From: JBKEAJ01 sp047972135
Lineage (GTDB): Bacteria; Bacteroidota; Bacteroidia; Bacteroidales; Prolixibacteraceae
Assembly: GCA_047972135.1 (NCBI GenBank)
Contig: JBKEAJ010000122.1
Span: 1-26,280 of the forward strand
Direction: 5' to 3'
Length of the DNA stretch: 26,280 bases
Position 1 is the stretch's first letter; each line of letters starts with the position of its first letter. The translations under genes and the position numbers were made by a program. This document shows positions 17,256 to 24,953 of this stretch, in pieces. A model generated the notes under the pieces. The model was given only the letters and a program-made list of their open reading frames with translations. It had not been told where the DNA came from and searched no databases.

Positions 17256-18173
17256 ATGAGATATTTAGATCCAAAAAACGACTTAGTCTTCAAAAGAATA
17301 TTTGGAGAACATCCAGAGCTAGTAAAGAGCCTGCTCAATGCTTTGATGCCCTTGGAAGAAGGTCAGCAAATAGATAAAGTAGAGTATCTGACTCCTGAAA
17401 TGGTGCCTGAGATTCCGGGATTGAAGGACTCCATTGTAGATGTTCGTTGTGTTGATAATCGAGGACGCCACTTCATAGTAGAGATGCAAATGTTGTGGAC
17501 ACCTAGTTTTCAGGCGCGAGTACTTTTCAACGCATCAAAAGCCTTTGTAAGGCAACTTGACAGAGGTCGTAAATACGCAAGTCTACAGCCTGTTTATGCT
17601 TTGAGTTTGGTGGATGATATTTTTGTAAAAGGAAGCGAAGATTTTTATCACCACTATTCAATAGTCAATATAGTGGAGCCTGAGCAGAAACTGGAAGGCT
17701 TGGAGTTTGTATTTATCGAGTTACCAAAATTCAAGCCTGAGCATTTCCGCGATAAGCGTATGGCAGTATTGTGGTTACGATTTCTTACGGAGATAAAAGA
17801 TGGAGCAGAATCCGTACCCCAAGGATTGACAGCGGAGAATGAGATAGTAAAAGCCTTGGAGATCTTGCAGGAGTCGGCATTTTCAAAGAATGAGCTTGGA
17901 GTTTACGAGCGCATTTGGGACAAAATCAGCACAGAACGCACTTTAGTAAGTGAACGCACTCTACTTGCTAGGGAGGAGGCACTCAGAGAAGGCAGAGAAG
18001 AAGGCAGAGCAGAAGGCAGAGCAGAAGGCAGAGAAGAAGGTGTGGATATTGGTCTTGTTAAGGGTTTTAAGCAGATTGTCGATTATATGGAGTCTCAGGG
18101 GCGTTCACTTGGAGAGATATCAGAGATGACAGGTTTAAGCATTGACGAGATTGAAAAGTTACTTAATAAGTGA
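17256..18173 (+). CDS. Rpn-family PD-(D/E)XK nuclease (PDDEXK_2)
   Basis: This 305-residue protein belongs to the recombination-promoting nuclease/'putative transposase' family (PDDEXK_2). These are DNA endonucleases linked to RecA-independent recombination and, in some cases, phage defence. The start MRYLDPKNDLVFKRIFGEHP is typical. The nuclease core shows SIVDVRC with Asp62 and HFIVEMQM with Glu76-x-Gln78, fitting the D...E-x-Q form of the motif. The C-terminus has a charged repeat (EGRE, EGRA, EGRA, EGRE) and a final helix-turn-helix-like piece (SLGEISEMTGLSIDEIEKLL). It is not part of a recognisable insertion sequence: I saw no terminal inverted repeats. Its cellular role here is unknown. 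Confidence 0.9.
   Translation: MRYLDPKNDLVFKRIFGEHPELVKSLLNALMPLEEGQQIDKVEYLTPEMVPEIPGLKDSIVDVRCVDNRGRHFIVEMQMLWTPSFQARVLFNASKAFVRQLDRGRKYASLQPVYALSLVDDIFVKGSEDFYHHYSIVNIVEPEQKLEGLEFVFIELPKFKPEHFRDKRMAVLWLRFLTEIKDGAESVPQGLTAENEIVKALEILQESAFSKNELGVYERIWDKISTERTLVSERTLLAREEALREGREEGRAEGRAEGREEGVDIGLVKGFKQIVDYMESQGRSLGEISEMTGLSIDEIEKLLNK
17988..18041 (+). repeat. 12-bp in-frame tandem repeat, about 4.5 copies
   Basis: Units of GAAGGCAGAG(A/C)A repeat four times (17988-18035) plus a partial copy, encoding E-G-R-E/A blocks in the Rpn-type protein. The unit is a multiple of three, so copy-number change by slippage would lengthen or shorten a charged helix without breaking the frame. Confidence 0.9.
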
Positions 18174-18196
18174 ATCTTGCTGATTGATATGCGATT

Positions 18197-18571
18197 ATGA
18201 ACTTTCTATTAAATCTTATATGGCTGCTTTTTGGAGGGCTAAGTACGGCAATAGCTTACTTCCTGTCGGGAATAGTCATGTGTATCACAATGGTCGGAAT
18301 ACCGTGGGGTTTGCAATGCTTTAAACTTGCAACTATTGCCTTGTGGCCTTTTGGGGCAAAAGCAAGAAAAAAAGAGGATTTCAACGGATGCTTATATCTG
18401 ATATTGACAATAATATGGTTTGTCGTAGGAGCAATACCAATAATATTGAACCATCTGTTTTGGGGAATAATACTTTGTATTACGATTATAGGCATACCGT
18501 GGGGAAGGCAACACTTCAAAATGATGAGTATTGCCCTTTTTCCGTTTGGGAAAGAGATAGTGATAAAATAA
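18197..18571 (+). CDS. YccF-family inner-membrane protein
   Basis: This 124-residue membrane protein of unknown function belongs to the YccF family. It is built from two copies of one module. Each has hydrophobic helices followed by GIPWGxQxFKxxxIALxPFG, at residues 34-53 and 99-118. The first module starts at the N-terminus (NLIWLLFGGLSTAIAYFL) and the second near LILTIIWFVVGAIP. It is 23 bp after the Rpn-type gene and could be co-transcribed. Its stop codon (18569-18571) directly abuts the stop codon of serA on the other strand. Confidence 0.9.
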   Translation: MNFLLNLIWLLFGGLSTAIAYFLSGIVMCITMVGIPWGLQCFKLATIALWPFGAKARKKEDFNGCLYLILTIIWFVVGAIPIILNHLFWGIILCITIIGIPWGRQHFKMMSIALFPFGKEIVIK

Positions 18572-19741
18572 TCACTGAATAAATCTCGCCATCAGTACGC
18601 CTTTTATATTTTTGATGTCCTCGATAACTCTGTTACTTACATCTTTCTGACCTATATCGATGATGTTGTATGCTAGGTCTTTCTTGTTTTTGTTAAGCAT
18701 ATTCTCGATGTTGATATTGTCTTTTGCCAAAACGGATGTTATCTGCCCGACCATGTTCGGAATGTTCTTGTTGGCAATGACCAATCTTGCATAGCCGTTT
18801 CTCTCTAGTTCTGCATCGGGGAAATTGACAGAATTTTTGATATTACCGTTTTCTAAAAAATCCTTTATCTGCTCGGCTGCCATGATTGCACAGTTGGTCT
18901 CCGATTCTGCCGTGGATGCTCCTAAGTGTGGCAGGTTGACACAGCTCTCCATCGCTAGAGTTTCTTTGTTTGGAAAGTCGGTTATATATTTTGCAAGCTT
19001 CTTGCTCGCAAGAGCTGCTTTCATCGCGCTGTTGTCTACGAGTTCGCCTCTCGAAAAATTTAAAATTTTCACACCATCTTTGCATTTGCTTATAAACTCT
19101 TCGTTAACAGTGTGTTTCGTACTGTCGAGCAAGGGTATGTGCAGTGTTATGTATTCGGCTTTCGACAATAGATTATCCAAAGATTTGGCGGCCTTAACGT
19201 TTCGGCTAAGTCGCCATGCGTGCTGTACTGATATGTAGGGGTCGTAGCCTATAACTTTCATGCCTAATGCTTGTGCTGCATTCGCCACTAACAAGCCGAT
19301 AGCTCCTAGTCCGATAACGCCAAGTGTGCGGTTTCTTATCTCCTGACCCTTGAAATTCTTTTTGTACTCTTCTATTAATGAGGGAATTCCGTCGCCTTTG
19401 TCCTTGATGGTGCTTGCCCAATATAGAGACTCCGAGATGCCTCGCGATGCCATTAATAAGCCCGAGATTACTAACTCCTTCACGGCTTCGGCGTTGGCGC
19501 CAGGTGTATTAAATACTACTACGCCCTTCTCCGTTAGATTGTCGGTTGGAATGTTATTTGTCCCTGCTCCCGCTCTGGCTACGGCTTTCAGGTTGGGGGG
19601 GAACTCCATGTCGTGAAGTTTTGCACTCCTCACCAAGATACCGTCGGCATCTTGAACTGCTTCACCAACTTCAAATTTATCCTTTTCCAATAAGTTTAGC
19701 CCTTCTTTGTCGATTTTGTTGAGAATTAAAATTTTATTCAT
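18572..19741 (-). CDS. serA: D-3-phosphoglycerate dehydrogenase
   Basis: SerA oxidises 3-phosphoglycerate to 3-phosphohydroxypyruvate with NAD, the first step of serine synthesis. The 389-residue protein shows the NAD-binding GLGAIG at 144-149 followed by Asp in GYDPY, and catalytic residues Arg231 (SRGELVD), Glu260 (DFPNKE) and His272 (PHLGAST). A C-terminal ACT domain (about 320-389, NKNIPNMVGQITSVLAKDNINIE) is the usual site of serine feedback. In many Bacteroidota serA sits next to serC; here it is alone. It is divergent from the methionine operon across 309 bp. The only minus-strand -7-like sequence upstream, TAACTTTA, is off consensus. Confidence 0.95.
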   Translation of the reverse strand: MNKILILNKIDKEGLNLLEKDKFEVGEAVQDADGILVRSAKLHDMEFPPNLKAVARAGAGTNNIPTDNLTEKGVVVFNTPGANAEAVKELVISGLLMASRGISESLYWASTIKDKGDGIPSLIEEYKKNFKGQEIRNRTLGVIGLGAIGLLVANAAQALGMKVIGYDPYISVQHAWRLSRNVKAAKSLDNLLSKAEYITLHIPLLDSTKHTVNEEFISKCKDGVKILNFSRGELVDNSAMKAALASKKLAKYITDFPNKETLAMESCVNLPHLGASTAESETNCAIMAAEQIKDFLENGNIKNSVNFPDAELERNGYARLVIANKNIPNMVGQITSVLAKDNINIENMLNKNKKDLAYNIIDIGQKDVSNRVIEDIKNIKGVLMARFIQ

Positions 19742-19860
19742 GACTGAATTTTAGCTTTATATTGTAAATCTGCTCCTCTGATTGCTTTTATTCTGACGTA
19801 AATATCGGACTTTTTCTTGATAGATTAAAGTTAAGTTTTTGTTTACTTTTTATGTGTCGG

Positions 19861-19892
19861 TTTGGATTTCTTGTTTTTCATGTATATATTTG
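19861..19892 (+). promoter_or_regulatory. Promoter of the methionine operon
   Basis: TTTG (19861-19864), exactly 20 nt, then TATATTTG (19885-19892). This full consensus match implies transcription starting near 19898 and a leader of about 150 nt before the first structural gene at 20051. A leader that long fits post-initiation control. Confidence 0.75.
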
Positions 19893-19910
19893 ACCCATCA
19901 GAAAAATATT

Positions 19911-19970
19911 ATGATACAAGAAAGTCAAATATTATCTACTTCTGTGCTATTGGCAATGATAATGCTATAG
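19911..19970 (+). CDS. Candidate leader peptide with Met-Ile-Met codons
   Basis: A 20-codon frame starts 18 nt after the -7 box and encodes MIQESQILSTSVLLAMIML then TAG. Besides the start, its two other Met codons lie at codons 16 and 18, three and five before the stop (ATG ATA ATG CTA TAG). This placement, directly after a strong promoter and before methionine biosynthesis genes, resembles amino-acid attenuator leaders. The Met codons lie in the loop of a possible hairpin GCTAT (19946-19950)/ATAGC (19967-19971). That hairpin excludes a second one, GCCTTCT (19970-19976)/AGAGGGC (19998-20004). No T-run terminator follows, so the mechanism is unclear, and chance is a real alternative for so short a frame. 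Confidence 0.4.
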   Translation: MIQESQILSTSVLLAMIML

Positions 19971-20050
19971 CCTTCTCCTTGTGCAAGGTGCATGGGCAGA
20001 GGGCATTCCTGAATATCTGAATTTCCGAATATCTGAAAATCTAAAATAGA

Positions 20051-21361
20051 ATGCGAGTAATACGTATAAATGGAGGTGTGTTGGCATCTCAAAAGTTAGT
20101 AGACAATTTTGCTTCCGAACTCAATATTGACAAAGGTGAGATATGTGTAGTAGTGTCGGAGCTTAGTGGGGTGGGAAAAATTATATCCGATGGACTAAAG
20201 TCGATGACTCAAAGACTGCTTAATCCCGAAAATGTAGTCTTGGCAATTTGTAATAAATACAAAGAGTCTACTATCTGCAATGATTTGTCGGTGATAAAGC
20301 CTATTCTGGATGAGCTGTGCTCGATGTTTAGAGGGGTTTACCTGACAGGCGATTACTCTGCAAATATTCATGATTATATGCTTATTCAGAGCGAGAGAAT
20401 GACTACATATCTCTTGCAAAATGCTTTGAAGTCGGCACAGTGTGAGGTCAGTATAATAGAACCCGAACAAATACCGCTGAAAGTTACCAACGAGTATGGA
20501 AATGCTTCCATCGACACTACAACTGTGATAGAGTCCTTGTTCAGAAATATAAATGAGAAAATTGTGCTAGTACCCGGTTCTTACGGGGTTACTAAAGACA
20601 ATAGGGTAGCTAGAGTAGGGCAGAGTGCTGCCGATTATACTGCCGCAGCTATTGTAGTGCTGACAGCTGCTAAAAAATTGGAACTGTGGGGGATGGATAC
20701 ACCTTTTTATGCCTTCCCGCAAAAAGCGGGCTTGGACTCAAAGGTGGTGGAGTGTCTGGATTTCTCGGAGGCTTCGGAGATGGCGTATTTTAATCAGGTG
20801 TCAATGCACCCTCGTGTGGTTGAGCCACTTTACGATAAAAATATCCCAATCGATATATTGCTTCCCAACGATGGCGGTGAGTATAAAATAGCTACTGAGA
20901 TTTCAGATACTTGCTTGTCCGACAAGAAAGGTGTTAAGTGTGTGGGAGTTGCTCCTATTGCGCTCCTCTCTCTTAGAGGTCCAGGTGTGGGACTAAAACC
21001 CGGAATACTTGCAACGGTTACGGGAGAGTTTGGCAAACGAGGTATTAATATCCGTTCTGTGCTTACCTCGCAAGTATGTATAAATCTGGTGATTGACAGG
21101 GTTGATGTTGACGAGGTGCGAAAAATTGCAGATAAGCTGGAGCTCCCTGCCGTTAGCGAAAAATGCGTTACCGACAATGTTACCCTTGTCGGGGTGGTAG
21201 GACATCAGGAAAGTTTTGGCGACGATATTTTTAAAATATTGGATAACGCTAGTGTGCCGATAAAACTTATGGAAGCAGGCATTGTCTCAACGGTGCAGTA
21301 CTTGTGTATTGACGATAAAAATTGTGATGAGATTATCAATGTGATAAAAAATACATTATAA
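20051..21361 (+). CDS. Divergent aspartate kinase-like protein with ACT domains
   Basis: Aspartate kinases start the pathway to Lys, Met and Thr. This 436-residue homologue keeps the overall layout: SELSGVGK near 36-43, IQSERMTTYLL near 112-122, the linker EASEMAYFNQVSMHPRVVEP near 240-259, and C-terminal ACT domains (GEFGKRGINIRSVLTSQ; VGHQESFGDDIF). Its catalytic motifs are altered. The N-terminal KFGGTSV is RINGGVL, GRGGSDYTAA is ARVGQSAADYTAA (187-199), and WTDVDGxYxADPR is LWGMDTPFYAFPQ (212-224). It may be a weak or specialised kinase, or a regulatory ACT protein. It leads an operon with metY (22-nt gap) and metX, which ties it to methionine. Confidence 0.85.
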   Translation: MRVIRINGGVLASQKLVDNFASELNIDKGEICVVVSELSGVGKIISDGLKSMTQRLLNPENVVLAICNKYKESTICNDLSVIKPILDELCSMFRGVYLTGDYSANIHDYMLIQSERMTTYLLQNALKSAQCEVSIIEPEQIPLKVTNEYGNASIDTTTVIESLFRNINEKIVLVPGSYGVTKDNRVARVGQSAADYTAAAIVVLTAAKKLELWGMDTPFYAFPQKAGLDSKVVECLDFSEASEMAYFNQVSMHPRVVEPLYDKNIPIDILLPNDGGEYKIATEISDTCLSDKKGVKCVGVAPIALLSLRGPGVGLKPGILATVTGEFGKRGINIRSVLTSQVCINLVIDRVDVDEVRKIADKLELPAVSEKCVTDNVTLVGVVGHQESFGDDIFKILDNASVPIKLMEAGIVSTVQYLCIDDKNCDEIINVIKNTL

Positions 21362-21383
21362 ACTATTTAAAAATAAAAGAAAA

Positions 21384-22676
21384 ATGACTTACAAATTTGA
21401 AACTCTTCAGGTGCATGCAGGACAAGAACCCGACCCTGCCACAAATTCAAGGGCTGTACCTATCTATCAAACAACGTCTTATGTTTTTGATGACTCCGAC
21501 CATGCTGCAAGACTCTTTAACCTTGAGGAATTTGGAAATATATACTCCCGAATTATGAACCCTACCAACGACGTATTCGAAAAAAGAATGGCGGAACTGG
21601 AAGGTGGAAAAGTGGCAATCGCTGTGGCATCGGGACATGCTGCGCAGTTTGTTACCATAAACACCTTGTGCGGGCAGGGCGATAATATCGTCAGCTCGCC
21701 GTTTTTATACGGTGGAACGCACACGCAGTTTGCCGTTACTTTCAAAAATCTAGGGATAAAAGTAAATTTCACCGAAACTCTTAATGCCGAAGAATTCGAT
21801 AGCCTGATAGACGATAAAACTAAAGGGATATATGTCGAAACCGTTGGAAATCCCGGTTTGCAAATACCTGATTTTGAGAAAATAGCAGCGGTAGCTCGCA
21901 AACATAATATTCCGCTTATTGTTGACAATACTTTTGGTGGAGCAGGTTACTTGTGCAGACCTATCGAACACGGTGCTAATATCGTCGTTCAGTCAGCTAC
22001 CAAATGGGTTGGCGGACATGGGACTTCCATCGGTGGAGTAGTGGTCGATGCAGGAAACTTTAACTGGGCAAATGGAAAATTCCCGCAATTCACAGAACCC
22101 TCAGAGGGCTATCACGGGTTGAAGTTCTGGGAAGTGTTTGGCGAAGGTTCACCATTTGGAAATATCGCTTTCGGTATCAAAGCCCGTGTTGAGAGCCTAC
22201 GTGATTTAGGACCTTCAAGCTCGGCTTTCAACTCCTTTTTGTTCCTGCAAGGCTTGGAAACTCTTTCCCTGAGAATGGACAGGCATGTAGAAAATTCATT
22301 AAAACTAGGGAAATGGCTTGAACAGCATAGTAAGGTGGAGTCGGTTAACTATCCCTCGCTCGAAGGAAACTCGCAATACGAACTGGCAAAAAAATATCTG
22401 CCCAAAGGTGCAGGTGGTGTAATAACATTTTGTGTGAGAGGAGATAAAGATGCAGCAAAACGTGTGGTTGATAATCTTAAACTCGTTAGCCATCTTGCTA
22501 ATATCGGCGATGTGAAGTCGCTGATAATTCAGCCTTCCGCAACCACTCATCAACAGTTGAGTGCCGAAGAACAGTTGAGCGCAGGTGTGTTCCCGACAAT
22601 GCTGAGAGTGTCGGTGGGAATCGAAAATATTGATGATATAATTGCTGATTTTGAACAAGCTCTTGCTAAGGCTTAA
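21384..22676 (+). CDS. metY: O-acetylhomoserine sulfhydrylase (Cys/Met PLP enzyme)
   Basis: MetY makes homocysteine from O-acetylhomoserine and sulfide, the direct sulfhydrylation route to methionine. The 430-residue PLP protein is full length. It has the family start FETLQVHAGQEPDPATNSR, the YSRIMNPTNDVFEKRMAELE substrate and cofactor region, ASGHAAQF, the aspartate-bearing LIVDNTF near 178-184, and the Schiff-base Lys207 in SATKWVGGHGTSIGG. The C-terminal QPSATTHQQLSAEEQLSAG is also typical of O-acetylhomoserine-type enzymes. It lies between the kinase-like gene and metX with tiny gaps, so the three form one operon. The sulfide would come from the pathway in which cysH (11198-11905) acts. 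Confidence 0.95.
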   Translation: MTYKFETLQVHAGQEPDPATNSRAVPIYQTTSYVFDDSDHAARLFNLEEFGNIYSRIMNPTNDVFEKRMAELEGGKVAIAVASGHAAQFVTINTLCGQGDNIVSSPFLYGGTHTQFAVTFKNLGIKVNFTETLNAEEFDSLIDDKTKGIYVETVGNPGLQIPDFEKIAAVARKHNIPLIVDNTFGGAGYLCRPIEHGANIVVQSATKWVGGHGTSIGGVVVDAGNFNWANGKFPQFTEPSEGYHGLKFWEVFGEGSPFGNIAFGIKARVESLRDLGPSSSAFNSFLFLQGLETLSLRMDRHVENSLKLGKWLEQHSKVESVNYPSLEGNSQYELAKKYLPKGAGGVITFCVRGDKDAAKRVVDNLKLVSHLANIGDVKSLIIQPSATTHQQLSAEEQLSAGVFPTMLRVSVGIENIDDIIADFEQALAKA

Positions 22677-22679
22677 GAT

Positions 22680-23690
22680 ATGACAAAGTTTTACAAACAC
22701 CCCTCTCCACTAAAATTGGAGATGGGTGCTGTTTTGCCGAGTGTAGATATAGCATATCATACATGGGGCAAACTGAATGAAAAAAAAGATAACGTGATTT
22801 GGGTATGCCACGCTTTCACAGCAAATTCTGATGTGAAAGATTGGTGGCCTGATATTGTGGGGAGTGGTTTGGCTATTGATACCGATAAGTATTTTGTAGT
22901 ATGTGCCAATATATTAGGGTCTTGCTATGGAACAACTGGGGCTATGTCAACAAATCCTGATACAGGGAAGCCTTGGTTTGCCGATTTTCCAAGAATTACA
23001 ATCCGCGACCTTATCAATTGCCATGAAATACTGCGTGAGCAGCTAGGCATCAATACTATAAGAGCTGTGATAGGAGGCTCGGTGGGTGGTCAGCAGGCTG
23101 TGGAGTATGCAATTATGTGTCCCGATGTAGTGAAATCGGCACTCGTGGGAGCGTGTAGTGCCAAGCAAACTCCTTGGGCAATAGCATTCAACGAAACAAT
23201 GCGCATGGCAATTAAGTCCGATAGTACCTATGCTGACAATACGCCCGAAGGTGGCTTGCAAGGACTGAAAACCGCACGGGCAATAGCCTTACTGAGCTAT
23301 CGAAACGAACATACCTACAATACTACTCAAAAAGACGAAAACGACGATGAACTGCTGTATCACAGAGCTTGTTCGTATCAGCAATATCAAGGTGAGAAAC
23401 TCATAAAACGCTACGATGCATATACCTATATGACTATGACCTACCTTGCTGATAGCCACAACGTAGGGCGCAGTCGAGGAGGTGTAAAGAAGGCTCTCAA
23501 ATCAATAAAAATCCCTGTGATGGTTATGGGGGTCGATACTGACTTGCTGTATCCCATAGAAACTCAGAAATATATGAGCCGACTGATACCAAATTCCAAA
23601 TTCTACGAGGTAGAGTCGCAATTCGGACACGATGGCTTCCTAATAGAAACCGATAAGATCGGCTTGCTCATAAAGGGCTTTATAAGTTGA
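22680..23690 (+). CDS. metX: Homoserine O-acetyltransferase
   Basis: MetX acetylates homoserine with acetyl-CoA, giving the substrate of MetY next to it. The 336-residue alpha/beta hydrolase is near family length. Seen in order are VCHAFTANSDVKDWW, NILGSCYGTTGAMSTNP, the nucleophile elbow GGSVGG with Ser134, the acid Asp288 in VDTDLLYP, and catalytic His317 in FGHDGF. It starts 3 nt after the metY stop, so translation is likely coupled. An inverted repeat ATAGAT-GAG-ATCTAT follows 5 bp after the stop but has no T-run, so it is not a clear terminator. Confidence 0.95.
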   Translation: MTKFYKHPSPLKLEMGAVLPSVDIAYHTWGKLNEKKDNVIWVCHAFTANSDVKDWWPDIVGSGLAIDTDKYFVVCANILGSCYGTTGAMSTNPDTGKPWFADFPRITIRDLINCHEILREQLGINTIRAVIGGSVGGQQAVEYAIMCPDVVKSALVGACSAKQTPWAIAFNETMRMAIKSDSTYADNTPEGGLQGLKTARAIALLSYRNEHTYNTTQKDENDDELLYHRACSYQQYQGEKLIKRYDAYTYMTMTYLADSHNVGRSRGGVKKALKSIKIPVMVMGVDTDLLYPIETQKYMSRLIPNSKFYEVESQFGHDGFLIETDKIGLLIKGFIS

Positions 23691-23773
23691 TGATATAGAT
23701 GAGATCTATGTCCAATATCTAGGCTCTTATCTAAATATCTTGAATTTGATTTTTTTCCCTTGTCAATCTTTGC

Positions 23774-23781
23774 TAACTTTG
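23774..23781 (+). promoter_or_regulatory. Candidate -7 box for the SlyD-like gene
   Basis: TAACTTTG, the same octamer as in the sulfatase promoter. At 20-nt spacing upstream there is TTTT rather than TTTG. It lies 69 nt before the chosen ATG at 23851 and so argues against the longer in-frame start at 23740. Confidence 0.45.
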
Positions 23782-23850
23782 ACTCGTAATTTGAATTTAA
23801 AGATGTTGGCTGTTTCAAATATCCAATATCTAAATACTAAAATCTTAAAA

Positions 23851-24378
23851 ATGAGTATAGCAAGAAACAAAATGGTAACTCTCTCTTATACATTGAAAAA
23901 TGGAAATGCAGGAGGAGACCTTATAGAAAGTACTAAGGATCAAGCTCCCTTACAGTTTATATACGGAAGCGGTAGAATGTTGGAGCAGTTTGAAAATAAA
24001 CTTGAAGGCTTGACTTCGGGTGATGATTTTGAGTTTGTGCTGGCTCCCTCAGAGGCTTACGGAGATAGAAATGAAGAGAATGTAGTGGAAATCCCTCGTG
24101 ATGTGTTTATGGAGGATGGCAAATTCAATACCGACCTTATATACGTGGGTAACTTTGTACCGATGATGACGCAGGACGGTCAGCAAATGACAGGCAAGGT
24201 TCTTGACGTTGGCAACAACGAAGTTACAATGGACTTTAATCATCCTCTATCGGGTATGGACTTGCATTTCAGCGGAAATGTAATTGAAGTAAGAGATGCT
24301 ACCGACGAGGAAATTGTAGCTCTGACCTCGCATGGCGGCGGTTGTAGCAGCGGAAGCTGCGAAGGCTGTAGCTGCTAG
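23851..24378 (+). CDS. SlyD-like FKBP peptidyl-prolyl isomerase
   Basis: This 175-residue cytoplasmic prolyl isomerase and chaperone is of the SlyD type. The split FKBP domain has MVTLSYTLKNG at the start, LQFIYGSGRMLEQFENKLEG near 34-53 and LAPSEAYG near 64-71. An insert-in-flap domain occupies about 72-128, and DFNHPLSGMDLHFSGNVIEV (128-147) closes the fold. The tail is rich in His/Cys (His161; Cys165, 170, 173, 175), as in SlyD metal-binding tails, so it may bind nickel or zinc. I start at 23851 because the domain begins there; an in-frame ATG at 23740 would add 37 residues translated from intergenic repeat-like sequence and a promoter box. Confidence 0.92.
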   Translation: MSIARNKMVTLSYTLKNGNAGGDLIESTKDQAPLQFIYGSGRMLEQFENKLEGLTSGDDFEFVLAPSEAYGDRNEENVVEIPRDVFMEDGKFNTDLIYVGNFVPMMTQDGQQMTGKVLDVGNNEVTMDFNHPLSGMDLHFSGNVIEVRDATDEEIVALTSHGGGCSSGSCEGCSC

Positions 24379-24949
24379 GAGTTTGAGGTTTAGGAACCTA
24401 GTCCCGATATCTTTAGGGAGAGGTTTAGTTGTTTAATTTTTTAAACCCTAAACAAATCAATAAATCAACAAATTTACTATCTTAATATCCGTATTTCTTT
24501 GTTGGTAGAGTATTGAAAATCAGGCGTCTGTATTTTAAATTTCACGATAAAAAAGGTTTTTTGTGATGTGTTAGTTTGGTTAGTGTCTTTTTTTGCAGTA
24601 GTTTTACGGCGTTGTATGGGGAAGATTTGAGGCTGAAGGAAATTATAAAACAACTGTAAATCTGTATAGCAGAGGTTTATTGTAAAATTCCAATATCTCT
24701 GGGTGTATTTAGAATATATATGAAAACAATTGAATATAAACATATTGAGCTTTTTGATGTCCTGAGAGGTGCTGAAATGGTCAACACACAAGCTGTACCC
24801 ACCCGCCCTCGAACAAAGAATCCCAGAGAAAGGGAGTGTTTTTACAAGTCAGCTAAGGGCGCATTCACCATTAACAAATTATCGGCTGTTGAGCATATTG
24901 CCTACAGCATAAAGCGTATAGCATTATTAAATCTGAATATTTATATACT
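24379..24949. other. 571-bp gene-poor stretch
   Basis: AT-rich, with no tRNA, no canonical promoter and no strong hairpin with T-run. It holds AT-rich motifs near the SlyD-like gene (GGTTTAG and CCCTAAAC copies around 24387-24455) and then featureless sequence. One 77-codon frame (24720-24953) is listed separately as doubtful. Confidence 0.5.
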
Positions 24950-24953
24950 ATGA
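24720..24953 (+). CDS. Doubtful small ORF overlapping the next start
   Basis: A 77-codon frame whose TGA overlaps the ATG of the following secreted protein as ATGA (24950-24953), which could give translational coupling. The product (KTIEYKHIELFDVL...) has no signal peptide and no family I recognise. Composition is ordinary for AT-rich noncoding sequence and chance is the likelier explanation. Confidence 0.15.
   Translation: MKTIEYKHIELFDVLRGAEMVNTQAVPTRPRTKNPRERECFYKSAKGAFTINKLSAVEHIAYSIKRIALLNLNIYIL

Larger units (their letters stand above)
19742..20050. other. Divergent serA/methionine operon control region
   Basis: This 309-bp region holds no full gene. It contains a canonical plus-strand promoter (19861-19892), a possible 19-residue leader peptide (19911-19970), GC-richer sequence able to form hairpins (19946-20004), and then AT-rich direct repeats of GAATATCTGAA (about 20010-20035) just before the kinase-like gene. 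Confidence 0.7.

Noticed and set aside
17256..18173. Insertion sequence carrying the Rpn-type gene
   Set aside because: Although such proteins are often labelled transposases, I saw no terminal inverted repeats or target-site duplication around it.
18559..18576. AGTGAT-AAAATA-ATCACT as a bidirectional terminator between yccF and serA
   Set aside because: The stem is only 6 bp and AT-rich, and has no T-run on either side. It overlaps both stop codons and may be chance.
19893..20050. SAM or cobalamin riboswitch in the methionine operon leader
   Set aside because: I looked for core motifs of the known SAM and cobalamin classes and saw none. A covariance-model search would be decisive.
23695..23709. 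ATAGAT-GAG-ATCTAT after metX as a terminator
   Set aside because: Short weak stem with a 3-nt loop and no T-run after it.
23740..23850. 37-residue N-terminal extension of the SlyD-like protein
   Set aside because: The extension is translated intergenic DNA with a TAACTTTG box; the FKBP domain starts at 23851.
24477..24791. 104-codon minus-strand frame in the gene-poor region
   Set aside because: Low-complexity K/N/T/F composition typical of AT-rich noncoding DNA, with no motif, no promoter and no family resemblance.
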